The translations under genes were made by a program, and so were the position numbers. A stretch of DNA of 64,000 nt, taken from the NCBI GenBank assembly GCA_012730045.1, contig JAAYBR010000143.1, positions 123,108 to 187,107 of the forward strand, written 5' to 3'. Below are positions 15,728 through 23,431 of the stretch, one piece after another. The notes below the pieces were generated by a model, which ran no database searches, was not told the DNA's origin, and saw only the letters and a list, made by a program, of their open reading frames with translations. The DNA is from Candidatus Hydrogenedentota bacterium (lineage in GTDB: Bacteria > Hydrogenedentota > Hydrogenedentia > Hydrogenedentales > CAITNO01). How positions within the stretch are numbered: position 1 is the first letter of the stretch; every line of letters starts with the position of its first letter.

Positions 15728-17911
15728 ATGAGCCCGAAGAAACTCATTCCGTTCCTGGTCGTCCTGCTCGTGCTCGCGGGGCTGGTCGCGTGGCGGAAAG
15801 CGTCCGAGAAGAAGCCTGGAACCATCGTGGAGCAGGTGAAGCTGGAGACCCTGGCGGGTGACTCCCTGAAGGCGGAGGACATCGCCCGCGTGGAGCTGTA
15901 CGCCGGGTCCAAGCCCGAGGAGAAGGTTGTCCTCGCCAAGGAGGGCGACGCCTGGAAGATCGCCTCCCTGCACAACGCCCCGGCGGACAAGGAGGCCGTG
16001 GACAAGTTTGTGAAGAGCCTGGTCGGCCTCAAGGGCGAGTTCCGCGCCACCGCCGAGGGCGACGATAAACTGGCCGCCTTCGAGCTGAAGGACGACCAGG
16101 CGTTCCACGCCAAGGGATACAAGGACGGGTCGGACGCCCCCGCCTTGGACGTGCTGGTCGGAAAGACCGCCGACTTCCGGACGGTGTTCATCCGCAAGGC
16201 GGGGGACTCCCGCGTGCATGTGGAGGGCACCAACCTCAAGCGCGACGCCGGGGTGACCGATTCCGGCGACACCGCGGCGCCCAAGCCCACCAAGTGGCTC
16301 AAGACCGAACTGCTCGCCCTGGACAAGACGAAGATCACCCGCGTGGCCCTGACCCTGCCGGACAAGGAACTGGTCTTCGAGCGGCATGAGAAGCCCGCGG
16401 CAGAGGCGCCGCCCGCCGAGGCGGAAAAAGCCGAGGGCGGCGAGGCCGCCCCGGAGGCGCCGAAGGCGCCCGAGTACGAGTGGAAACTTGCGTCCGGCGG
16501 CTTCGACCAGAAATTCTCCAACATGGAGCTGGAGACCCTGCTGGGCCGTTTCACGAACCTGACGGTCACCGACGTGGCCGACCCCGCCAAGAAGGCCGAG
16601 ATCGGCTTCGAGCCGCCGCAGTACAAGGCGGTGATCTCCGTCGAGGGGCAGGACGACGTGGTGCTGCTGGGCGGCCGGACCGCCCCGGGCCAGAACGCCT
16701 ATGTCCAGGTGGGGACCGCCGGCGACGCGCTCATCTACGAGATGAACAAGATCAACTTCGAGCAGGTGTTCATCAAGGGCGCGCCCATGTTCACCCTGCC
16801 CGCGCTCACGGTGGCGAAGGAAAAGGCCGCCCGCGTGGAGGTGACCCAGCCGAACGGCAGGGTCGCCGTGGCGCAGGCCGACGGCGCATGGTCCCTCACG
16901 GAGCCCGTCTATGAGCTGGAAAAACAGCAGCTCACGGCGGACAACCTGGTCAACACGGCGGTCGCCCTGAAGGCCGTGGACTACGCGGACGGTGTCCAGG
17001 ACGACGCCTCCTTTGACAAGACCGTCCTCATCGAGAGCCCCGACGGCAACCACACCATCCGTCTGGGCGGGCCGTCCAAGTGCATCGAGGGTGTCTACGC
17101 CCGCTTTGACGACAACCCCGCCACGCTGGTCGTGTCCAAGACCGACGCGGCCAAGCTCCTCGCGCCGGCCCGTGACTATTACGTCATGGCCGTGCTGGGC
17201 GGACGGCTGGACGATGTGAACCGCATCGAGTTCGCCGGCGACGGCGGCCCCTTCGCCGTGTCCAAGTCCGGGGAAACCTGGAGTCTGGAAAAGGGCGGTG
17301 CGACCACCCCCGTGCCGAACGACATGGTGGAGGACTTCCTGTCCACCGCCCGCGGCTTCCAGCTGGCGGGCCCGGTGCCGGGACAGCCGGCTGTTCTCGA
17401 AGGCGCGGCGTTCTCCGTGGTGTGCCGCAATGCGGACGGCACGGCGGCGTCGCTGGAGTTCGGCCCCGAGACGGAGGGCCGCCAGAAGGTGGTCTTGGGC
17501 GGCGCGTCCACCCTCTTCGACGCGGAGGCCCCGGTGGTGGCGCAGTTGCGGGAGGCGCTGAACACGCTGGCAAACCCGCCCGCCCCCGAGCCTGAGCCCT
17601 TGCCGGAGACCCAGCCGATGCCCGCCGCCGCAGCTCCGGCAGCGCCCGCGCCTTTGCCCGAGATTTCCCACGAAATCGTGGAAATGCCCACCGAAGCCGC
17701 GCCTGCGGCGGCTGCGGAAGCGCCTGTTGCGGCTGCGGAGGCGCCTGTTGCGGCTGCGGAGGCGCCTGTTGCGGCCCCGGTGCCCGAAACCGCGCCTGCG
17801 GCGGCTGCGGAGGCGCCTGTTGCGGCCCCGGCACCCGAAGCCGCGCCTGCGGCGCCCGTTGAAGCGGCGCCCGTGGTGGTGGTTTCCGAGCCCGCCGCGG
17901 CCGCGCAGTAG
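15728..17911 (+). CDS. DUF4340 domain protein
   Basis: 727 residues anchored by one N-terminal helix (about 5-21, LIPFLVVLLVLAGLVAW), with the rest outside the inner membrane. It contains repeated DUF4340 units: W-K-I/L strands such as GDAWKI, DGAWSL and GETWSL, each followed by a V-D-K-F/L helix. These proteins regularly follow GldG genes and probably form the extracytoplasmic partner of that transporter. Residues 617-727 are an Ala/Pro/Glu-rich tail of imperfect AAAEAPV repeats, probably a flexible linker. In the DNA (17700-17860) it is an imperfect repeat of GCGGCTGCGGAGGCGCCTGT. The gene is followed by a strong hairpin. Confidence 0.85.
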   Translation: MSPKKLIPFLVVLLVLAGLVAWRKASEKKPGTIVEQVKLETLAGDSLKAEDIARVELYAGSKPEEKVVLAKEGDAWKIASLHNAPADKEAVDKFVKSLVGLKGEFRATAEGDDKLAAFELKDDQAFHAKGYKDGSDAPALDVLVGKTADFRTVFIRKAGDSRVHVEGTNLKRDAGVTDSGDTAAPKPTKWLKTELLALDKTKITRVALTLPDKELVFERHEKPAAEAPPAEAEKAEGGEAAPEAPKAPEYEWKLASGGFDQKFSNMELETLLGRFTNLTVTDVADPAKKAEIGFEPPQYKAVISVEGQDDVVLLGGRTAPGQNAYVQVGTAGDALIYEMNKINFEQVFIKGAPMFTLPALTVAKEKAARVEVTQPNGRVAVAQADGAWSLTEPVYELEKQQLTADNLVNTAVALKAVDYADGVQDDASFDKTVLIESPDGNHTIRLGGPSKCIEGVYARFDDNPATLVVSKTDAAKLLAPARDYYVMAVLGGRLDDVNRIEFAGDGGPFAVSKSGETWSLEKGGATTPVPNDMVEDFLSTARGFQLAGPVPGQPAVLEGAAFSVVCRNADGTAASLEFGPETEGRQKVVLGGASTLFDAEAPVVAQLREALNTLANPPAPEPEPLPETQPMPAAAAPAAPAPLPEISHEIVEMPTEAAPAAAAEAPVAAAEAPVAAAEAPVAAPVPETAPAAAAEAPVAAPAPEAAPAAPVEAAPVVVVSEPAAAAQ
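17700..17860 (+). repeat. In-frame degenerate tandem repeat coding for the Ala/Pro tail
   Basis: Three or more close copies of a 21-bp word encode (A)AAEAPV, followed by longer units containing GCCCCGG. Because 21 is a multiple of three, unit gain or loss would keep the frame. Confidence 0.75.
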
Positions 17912-17932
17912 AAAAGGAGCATCTGGAGATTT

Positions 17933-17965
17933 GGGGCTGCCGGCGGAAGCGCCGGCGGCCCCTTT
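17933..17965 (+). terminator. Hairpin terminator after the DUF4340 gene
   Basis: A 13-bp stem (GGGGCTGCCGGCG with CGCCGGCGGCCCC, one G-T pair), loop GAAG, then TTT and a pyrimidine-rich run. The T-tract is short, so it may only attenuate transcription into the protease gene. Confidence 0.7.
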
Positions 17966-18003
17966 CCCGTTTCTAAGAGGTGAACCCATCAGGAGACAAC
18001 CCG

Positions 18004-19110
18004 ATGCAGCACAGAATCCGCCTTTCCGTGTGCGCTGTTGCGGTGCTCTGCGCAGGCCTGGCCGCCGGGGCGCAGGAGGCGCTTGACCAGTCCCGGCGCA
18101 CCGCCCTTGTCACCGCAATCGAAAAGGCCGGCCCCGCCGTGGTCACCATCAACACGGTGCAGATCCGCCGGGAACGGCTCTCGGACCCCTTCTACGACCT
18201 GTTTCTTTTCGGGCCCGCCCCCGTGCGGGAGGAGGCGGTGGAGGGCATCGGCAGCGGGTTCATCCTGGACGCCGGGGGGCACATCCTCACGAACTACCAT
18301 GTGCTTCAGGACGCGGACGCCATTTCGTCCGTCACCCTGCCCAACGGGAGGCGCCTCGAGGTGGACCTGGTCGGCTCCGATGAGCGCTCCGACCTGGCTG
18401 TGCTGAAAGTGCGCGAGACGGGGGACGCCCCCCTGCCCTTCGCCCCCCTGGGCGATTCGGAGTCCCTGATGACCGGGGAATGGGTCATTGCCATCGGGAA
18501 CCCCTTCGGGAACATGATGCGCGACCCGCAGCCGAGCGTCAGCGTGGGCGTGGTTTCCGCCACGCACCGGCGGGTGAGCCGGGAAATCGGGCAGGGGGAG
18601 CGGTTCTACCAGGACCTCATCCAGACCGACGCGGCCATCAACCCCGGGAACAGCGGCGGCCCCCTGATCAACGCCCTGGGCGAGGTGGTCGGGGTGAACA
18701 CCATGATTTTCAGCAACACAGGGGGCTATCAGGGGCTGGGCTTTGCCATTCCCGCCAGCCGGGTCCGCCGGATCGTGGATGAACTCCTCACGCACGGGCG
18801 GCGGCGCAGTCCGTGGTTTGGTTTCCGGGGCCAGGCGGTGGAGGAGGTCAGCCCCCATGTGCTCCGCCGTCTGGACGTCTCCGCAGAGTCCGGCGTCCTG
18901 GTGACCGAGGTTTTCCCGGCGTCCGCCGCGGACGAGGCGGGGCTGCAGCCGGGGGATGTCGTGGTGCGGATAAATGGCGAGGCGGTGGCGCACCCGACGG
19001 ATGTGGACTTCATCAACTGGGGGCTGTTTGTCGGGGACCAGGCGACCTTCGGCCTGAACCGGGCCGGGAAAGCCCTGCGCGTGCCCCTCACCGTCCGGGA
19101 ATACCGGTGA
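18004..19110 (+). CDS. HtrA/Deg-family serine protease with one PDZ domain
   Basis: A 368-residue periplasmic protease. A signal peptide (about 1-23, ending AAGA-Q) is followed by a trypsin-fold domain with the triad His99 (TNYHV), Asp130 (RSDLAVL) and Ser217 (NPGNSGGPL). A single PDZ domain runs from about 265 to 365 (GLQPGDVVVRINGE). One PDZ domain resembles DegS-like and short HtrA proteins. AGGAG lies eight bases before ATG 18004; the upstream in-frame GTG at 17980 lacks a site. It lies just after the Gld/DUF4340 cluster, behind a hairpin. A separate two-PDZ paralogue is encoded at 23432-24850. Confidence 0.92.
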   Translation: MQHRIRLSVCAVAVLCAGLAAGAQEALDQSRRTALVTAIEKAGPAVVTINTVQIRRERLSDPFYDLFLFGPAPVREEAVEGIGSGFILDAGGHILTNYHVLQDADAISSVTLPNGRRLEVDLVGSDERSDLAVLKVRETGDAPLPFAPLGDSESLMTGEWVIAIGNPFGNMMRDPQPSVSVGVVSATHRRVSREIGQGERFYQDLIQTDAAINPGNSGGPLINALGEVVGVNTMIFSNTGGYQGLGFAIPASRVRRIVDELLTHGRRRSPWFGFRGQAVEEVSPHVLRRLDVSAESGVLVTEVFPASAADEAGLQPGDVVVRINGEAVAHPTDVDFINWGLFVGDQATFGLNRAGKALRVPLTVREYR

Positions 19111-19150
19111 GGCCTGAAACCGGCTTCGGGCAAGAAAACCAAACAAACGA

Positions 19151-19179
19151 TTGTATTGCGGGGGTCAAAATGGTAAGAT
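19151..19179 (+). promoter_or_regulatory. Promoter of the Fur-family regulator gene
   Basis: TTGTAT (19151-19156), a 17-bp spacer and TAAGAT (19174-19179), in an AT-rich island within GC-rich DNA. The surrounding AT-rich words could hold a Fur/PerR operator, but no clear dyad is visible. Confidence 0.55.
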
Positions 19180-19290
19180 GTAAAACGGTATTGGGATTGG
19201 CATGGGCGCGGAAAGGTTCCCTTTCCGCGAAGTGCGCCCGGTCCCGCCGGAAGCGTCTTTCCGGGGACGGGCGCGCATGGAGTGAAAGGT

Positions 19291-19710
19291 ATGGAATCCG
19301 CCAGCAGACAGCGAAGAATGACCCGGCAGCGCCGGGTGATTCTGGATGAGTTGCGCAGACTGAGCTGCCACCCCTCGGCTGAAGAACTGCATGGCATTGT
19401 CCGCCGCGCCATGCCGGGCATCAGCCTGGGCACGGTGTACCGGAACCTTGACGTCCTCTGGAAGGCCGGGAAGATTCTCAAACTGGAGGCGCTCGGCGCG
19501 CAGACGCGGTATGACGGCGACATCCGGCCGCATTACCATGCGCGGTGCCTTCAGTGCGGCCGGATCGTGGACCTTAGGCCCCATCAGGTGGCCGGAGTGG
19601 GCGACCCGCGCGTTTTGGACGGGATGTTCATGGCCACGGGATGGCGGCTGGATTTCGAGGGGCTCTGCCCCGCCTGCGCCGGGAATGAATCCGAAGCGGA
19701 GGCGTGTTGA
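19291..19710 (+). CDS. Fur-family transcriptional regulator (PerR-like by context)
   Basis: 139 residues. A winged-helix domain (RMTRQRRVILDEL; recognition helix ISLGTVYRNLDVL near 44-56) is followed by a dimerisation domain. That domain has the HxH metal pair His81/His83 and two CxxC zinc sites, Cys86/Cys89 and Cys126/Cys129. ATG 19291 has GGAG eight bases upstream. It is followed after 24 bp by ferritin and then by a 2-Cys peroxiredoxin, which are typical PerR targets. Peroxide sensing is therefore more likely than classical iron-uptake control, but sequence alone cannot separate the two. Confidence 0.88.
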   Translation: MESASRQRRMTRQRRVILDELRRLSCHPSAEELHGIVRRAMPGISLGTVYRNLDVLWKAGKILKLEALGAQTRYDGDIRPHYHARCLQCGRIVDLRPHQVAGVGDPRVLDGMFMATGWRLDFEGLCPACAGNESEAEAC

Positions 19711-19734
19711 GAAGAAAACTAAGGAGAACGTCCC

Positions 19735-20256
19735 ATGATGAAACCGGAAATGCAGAAAGCCTTCAACGCCCAAATCAACGAGGAGCTGTTTTCCTCCTAT
19801 CTGTATGCGGCCATGGTCAATTACTTTGAGCAGCAGAATCTCAAGGGAATGGCCGCCTGGATGCGCGTGCAGGTGCAGGAGGAACTCATTCACGCCACCA
19901 AGCTTTTCGGGTATGTGCTGGAGAGAGACGGCGCGGTGGAGCTCAAGGCCATCGCCGCCCCCAAGGCGGCTTGGAAATCGCCGCAGGAGGCCTGGAAGGC
20001 CGCCCTTGCCCACGAACAGCACATCACCGCCTGCATCTTGGACCTGCACGCAAAGGCGGTGGAGCTTAAAGACCCCGCCAGCACCATATTCCTCGAGTGG
20101 TTCGTCACGGAGCAGGTGGAGGAGGAGTCCAACGCCCGCGACATCGTGGCGCAGATGGAGATGGTGAAGGGCGCGCCGGGCGGCCTGTTCATGCTCGACC
20201 GCGAGCTGGGCGGCCGGCCCGCCCCCGCAGGAGGCGGGGCCGCTTCCGCGACCTGA
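19735..20256 (+). CDS. Ferritin (FtnA type)
   Basis: A 173-residue iron-storage ferritin that forms 24-mer cages in the cytoplasm. The ferroxidase ligands line up with E. coli FtnA at the same positions: Glu17, Glu50, His53, Glu94, Gln127 and Glu130. It starts MKPEMQKAFNAQINEELFSS after an extra Met, with an AAGGAG site eight bases from ATG 19735. The C-terminus carries a short Ala/Gly/Pro tail of about 12 residues beyond the usual end. It lies directly behind the Fur-family gene, likely in the same transcript, and ends at a clear terminator. Confidence 0.93.
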   Translation: MMKPEMQKAFNAQINEELFSSYLYAAMVNYFEQQNLKGMAAWMRVQVQEELIHATKLFGYVLERDGAVELKAIAAPKAAWKSPQEAWKAALAHEQHITACILDLHAKAVELKDPASTIFLEWFVTEQVEEESNARDIVAQMEMVKGAPGGLFMLDRELGGRPAPAGGGAASAT

Positions 20257-20281
20257 CCCCCACGTTTTTTCCAGGCCCATA

Positions 20282-20317
20282 CCCCGGCGGAATAATCGCA
20301 ATTCCGCCGGGGTTTTT
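20282..20317 (+). terminator. Rho-independent terminator after ferritin
   Basis: A perfect 12-bp stem (CCCCGGCGGAAT/ATTCCGCCGGGG) with a 7-nt loop, followed by TTTTT. It closes the regulator-ferritin unit. Confidence 0.9.
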
Positions 20318-20418
20318 CAATGCAGTTGGGAGCGGTTCCTGTTAGCTTTCCGGCGAGAGCGCCGTCCCGAAAAACACCGCCCGTGCCAGGCGGAACACCA
20401 CACCCCAGGAGGTTACCC

Positions 20419-21009
20419 ATGAGCGTTCAAGTTACCCAGCCGGCCCCGGACTTCAAGGCCACCGCCGTGATGCCGGACAACTCCTTTAACGAGAAGTTCC
20501 AGCTTTCCGACTACCGGGGAAAGCACGTGATTCTGTTCTTCTACCCCCTGGATTTCACCTTCGTGTGCCCCTCCGAGATTATCGCCTTTGACAGGCGGGT
20601 GAAGGAGTTTGAGGAGCGCGGGGTGCAGGTGGTGGGCGTTTCGGTGGATTCCCATTTCACGCACTGGGCGTGGAAGAACACCCCGGTCGAGAAGGGCGGC
20701 ATCGGCAACATCCAGTACCCGCTGGTGTCCGACCTGACCAAGCAGATCGCCCGGGACTACGGGGTGCTGGTGAACGAGGCCGTCGCCCTGCGGGGCCTGT
20801 TCCTGATTGACAAGGAAGGCCTTGTGCGCCATGCCCTGGTCAACGACCTGCCGCTTGGCCGGAGCGTGGACGAGGCACTTCGGATTGTGGACGCCCTCCA
20901 GTTTCACGAGGAGAACGGGGAGGTCTGCCCGGCGAACTGGCGCAAGGGCGCGGAGGGCATGAAGGCCTCCGCCGAGGGCGTGGCCGAGTACCTTTCCAAG
21001 AATGTTTGA
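20419..21009 (+). CDS. Typical 2-Cys peroxiredoxin (AhpC/Prx1 family)
   Basis: A 196-residue thiol peroxidase reducing H2O2 and organic peroxides in the cytoplasm. The peroxidatic cysteine is Cys50 in DFTFVCPSEI and the resolving cysteine is Cys170 in GEVCPANW. The GGIG and C-terminal helix segments make it a robust-or-sensitive 2-Cys type. ATG 20419 follows an AGGAGG site. No AhpF-like reductase is adjacent, so thioredoxin is the likely electron donor. Neighbouring Fur-type regulator and ferritin genes support a peroxide-stress role. It is terminated by a hairpin at 21037-21071. Confidence 0.95.
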   Translation: MSVQVTQPAPDFKATAVMPDNSFNEKFQLSDYRGKHVILFFYPLDFTFVCPSEIIAFDRRVKEFEERGVQVVGVSVDSHFTHWAWKNTPVEKGGIGNIQYPLVSDLTKQIARDYGVLVNEAVALRGLFLIDKEGLVRHALVNDLPLGRSVDEALRIVDALQFHEENGEVCPANWRKGAEGMKASAEGVAEYLSKNV

Positions 21010-21036
21010 CCGGGGCGCCCCGGCGCCCCGCGAAGC

Positions 21037-21071
21037 GGGCCGGACCCATTGAAAGGGCCCGGCCCTTTTTT
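21037..21071 (+). terminator. Rho-independent terminator after peroxiredoxin
   Basis: GGGCCGG pairs with CCGGCCC, extended by three inner G-C pairs across an A-C mismatch, loop ATTGAAA. It is followed by TTTTTTGTTTTTTTT. Confidence 0.9.
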
Positions 21072-21132
21072 GTTTTTTTTGGAGAAAGGGGGGGAAAAGC
21101 GCTTCAGGCGCGCATTTTCTCCGGCCTGCCGG

Positions 21133-21162
21133 TTGACCGCGAACGGCAAAATGCGATATGCT
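21133..21162 (+). promoter_or_regulatory. Promoter of the APH-fold kinase gene
   Basis: TTGACC (21133-21138), an 18-bp spacer and TATGCT (21157-21162). The leader is about 110 nt and GC-rich. Confidence 0.55.
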
Positions 21163-21275
21163 TTGTTTGTGCGTGCGTGGTTTCACGGCGGACTGGGCGG
21201 CCTCGCGCAAGGCCGTTGGAGTGTGCCAGGGGGTTTTTGTGCGGTGTCGCGCGGCGGGGTTACCCACAGGTTCCA

Positions 21276-22283
21276 GTGAGCACTTCGAAACTGACAGGAC
21301 TTGAAATCATTGGCGACGTCATCCGGGAGCACTATGATCTCGGGGAGGTCGCCGTGCCGCGCCAGCTTGAGACGACGCACCAGCGGCGGCACCGCAAGAT
21401 GGTTGTGGAGACGTCCCAGGGCTTTTTCATGGCCAAAACCTACCGGAACGACCCCGCATCGGTGGACTCCCTGTATTTCCAGCACCGTCTCTCGGAGTTT
21501 CTCGCGGAGAACGGCCTCCCCGTGGCGAAGATTCGGGCCACCCGGGACGGGAGGACCTTTGTGGTCCAGGACACGTGGTGCCTGGAGCTGCAGCAGTTTG
21601 TTCTCGGGCACAGCATGATGGTGAACGAGGCGACGCTGCAGGTTTCCGGATCGGCCCTGGGCCGGCTCCATCAGGTGTGCCAGGGGATGCCGGTGCCCCC
21701 GCGCGACGCGCGCAAGTGGCGGTTCAGCGAGGTGCCTCAGGAGACCTTCCAGAAGTTCTACGAAATGGCGCTCAAGGAGCGGGCCGACCAGAAGATCCAG
21801 GGGCACTGCAACAACATTGTCCTCTTTCTCCAGCAGGCGAAGGAGGTGCTGAACATTGACAAGCGCTACGCCTTCGAGACGGGGCTTATTCACGGGGACT
21901 GGCACGGGGGCAACCTGCTGTTCGACGGCGACACGCTCAAGGCGATCATAGACCTGGAGTTCGCCGGCGACGGGTGCTATCTGGAGGACATCTCCTACGC
22001 CGTGTCCAACCTCTGCATCCGCACCACCACCAGTCCGGAGAAGATGTCCTTCCGCACGGACAAGCTGCTGGGGGCCTATGAGCGGCACCGCGCCCTCTCC
22101 TACGCCGAGCGGGTGGCCCTGTATTACGCCGTGGGCGTGAAGCATGTGACCACGGTGTGCTACCAGACGCCCCAGCAGGGCGGCCGGGTGGCCGGGTACT
22201 CCCCCGCCCAGTGGATGGGCATCCTGGACTCCCAGACCCACTGGTTGGGCGAGCAGTCGCGCCGTGCGCGCTGGGGCGAATAA
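21276..22283 (+). CDS. APH/choline-kinase-fold phosphotransferase
   Basis: 335 residues from GTG 21276; the frame is open upstream across the terminator and promoter, so the earlier starts are unlikely. The catalytic loop is HGDWHGGN at 206-213 and the metal-binding IDLEFAG starts near 225, the layout of aminoglycoside phosphotransferase-like kinases (also homoserine, fructosamine and CotS/spectinomycin-type kinases). An N-lobe lysine is present in FFMAKTYRND. The substrate is unknown: nothing marks it as a resistance gene, and a metabolite kinase is more likely. It converges on the aldo/keto reductase gene with only 34 bp between and no terminator. Confidence 0.8.
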   Translation: MSTSKLTGLEIIGDVIREHYDLGEVAVPRQLETTHQRRHRKMVVETSQGFFMAKTYRNDPASVDSLYFQHRLSEFLAENGLPVAKIRATRDGRTFVVQDTWCLELQQFVLGHSMMVNEATLQVSGSALGRLHQVCQGMPVPPRDARKWRFSEVPQETFQKFYEMALKERADQKIQGHCNNIVLFLQQAKEVLNIDKRYAFETGLIHGDWHGGNLLFDGDTLKAIIDLEFAGDGCYLEDISYAVSNLCIRTTTSPEKMSFRTDKLLGAYERHRALSYAERVALYYAVGVKHVTTVCYQTPQQGGRVAGYSPAQWMGILDSQTHWLGEQSRRARWGE

Positions 22284-22317
22284 CCCCCCCCCTCTTCGCC
22301 CCCTTCCCCTTCCGGCC

Positions 22318-23310
22318 TCAGCGAATGCGCGAATTCTCCGCCGTCTGCCACATGTCGCAGTTTGGCCCGAGGACGCGCTTGAGGGGATAGGTCAGCTCGT
22401 TGAGCTGGGCGATTGCCGCGGGGCCGATGTCCGCCACGGCGCGCAGGTTGCCGAGCAACTGCGAGGGGTTGCGCGCCCCCAGGACAATGGAGGCGACCCC
22501 CGGCTGCGCCACCAGCCAGGAGAGGGCCATTCCCTCCACGGTGAGCCCGACGGCTGCGGCGAAGTCGCGCAGGTCGGCCACCGTGTCCATCAGCAGGTTT
22601 TCGTGGCCGTCCTCGCCGTGCCGCGTGCCGTCGCGGTGGCGGGAGAAGTGGCGGGTGCGGCGGCGCAGCATCGGGATGTCCTCAATGGAGGCGTAGCGCC
22701 CCGTGAGGAGCCCCTGCATCAGGGGCATGTAGGCCAGCACGGAGACACCGAGGTCCCGGCAGGCCGGGATGACCTCGTACTCCACGGCGCGGAACAGGAG
22801 ATTGTAGCCGACCTGGTCGGAAACGGCGCCTCCCCGCGCACACCAGCTTCCCAGGTCCCGGGGGCCGAAGTTGGACACCCCGATCTCACGGATTTTTCCC
22901 TCGTCGCGCAGGGCATCCAGGGCGGCCCGGGTGTCCTCAAAGGGGACGGTCCTGCTTGGCCAGTGGACCTGGTAGAGGTCAATGCAGTCGGTGCCGAGGC
23001 GGCGCAGGCTGGCCTCGCAGGAGCTGCGCACCCTGTTGGGGGCGCAGTTTTCCGGGGAGACCTTGTCCGCGATGTACACATCCTTTCGGCGGGGTCCCAG
23101 CGCCTTTCCCAGGGCCTCTTCGGACGCCCCCGCGCCGTACATTTCCGCGGTGTCGAAAAGGGTGATCCCCCCATCCAGCGCCACCTGCACCGCCGTCTCC
23201 GCGTTCGCGGCGTCGTCATCCCCCCAAAACTCGGCATCGCCGATCTGCCAGGCGCCGAAAGAGACGACCGACACCATCCAGTCCGTCCGGCCAAGGCGGC
23301 GGTATTCCAT
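22318..23310 (-). CDS. Aldo/keto reductase
   Basis: A 330-residue NADPH-dependent TIM-barrel oxidoreductase. The AKR tetrad is complete: Asp53 and Tyr58 (FDTAEMYG), Lys83 (ADKVSP) and His116 (YQVHWPS). The cofactor region includes IREIGVSNF and a late VLGARNPSQL segment. This is the general sugar/aldehyde reductase type; the substrate cannot be read. ATG 23310 has GGAAGG upstream; an open frame continues in front but crosses a terminator palindrome. It is separated from the Deg protease gene by that palindrome, so it is probably transcribed on its own. Confidence 0.9.
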   Translation of the reverse strand: MEYRRLGRTDWMVSVVSFGAWQIGDAEFWGDDDAANAETAVQVALDGGITLFDTAEMYGAGASEEALGKALGPRRKDVYIADKVSPENCAPNRVRSSCEASLRRLGTDCIDLYQVHWPSRTVPFEDTRAALDALRDEGKIREIGVSNFGPRDLGSWCARGGAVSDQVGYNLLFRAVEYEVIPACRDLGVSVLAYMPLMQGLLTGRYASIEDIPMLRRRTRHFSRHRDGTRHGEDGHENLLMDTVADLRDFAAAVGLTVEGMALSWLVAQPGVASIVLGARNPSQLLGNLRAVADIGPAAIAQLNELTYPLKRVLGPNCDMWQTAENSRIR

Positions 23311-23380
23311 GGGTTCGGTTCCTTCCAGGGGTTGGCTGTCCCTGGAGATTCTAAGAAAACGCGCGGCCGATTCACAAGAA

Positions 23381-23414
23381 CGCGGCGCGGCATCCCCGGG
23401 GATGCCGCGCCGCG
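23381..23414 (-). terminator. 34-bp perfect palindrome, terminator of the Bat-GlnD-DegP run
   Basis: CGCGGCGCGGCATCCCC followed by its exact reverse complement, with no extra loop bases. On the minus strand it is followed by TTCTT and lies 18 bp after the DegP stop codon. Confidence 0.75.
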
Positions 23415-23431
23415 GGCGGCCGGGGCCGCCG

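Noticed and set aside
21276..22283. Aminoglycoside resistance gene
   Set aside because: Only the general APH-fold motifs are present and the context is chromosomal housekeeping; a metabolite kinase is more likely.
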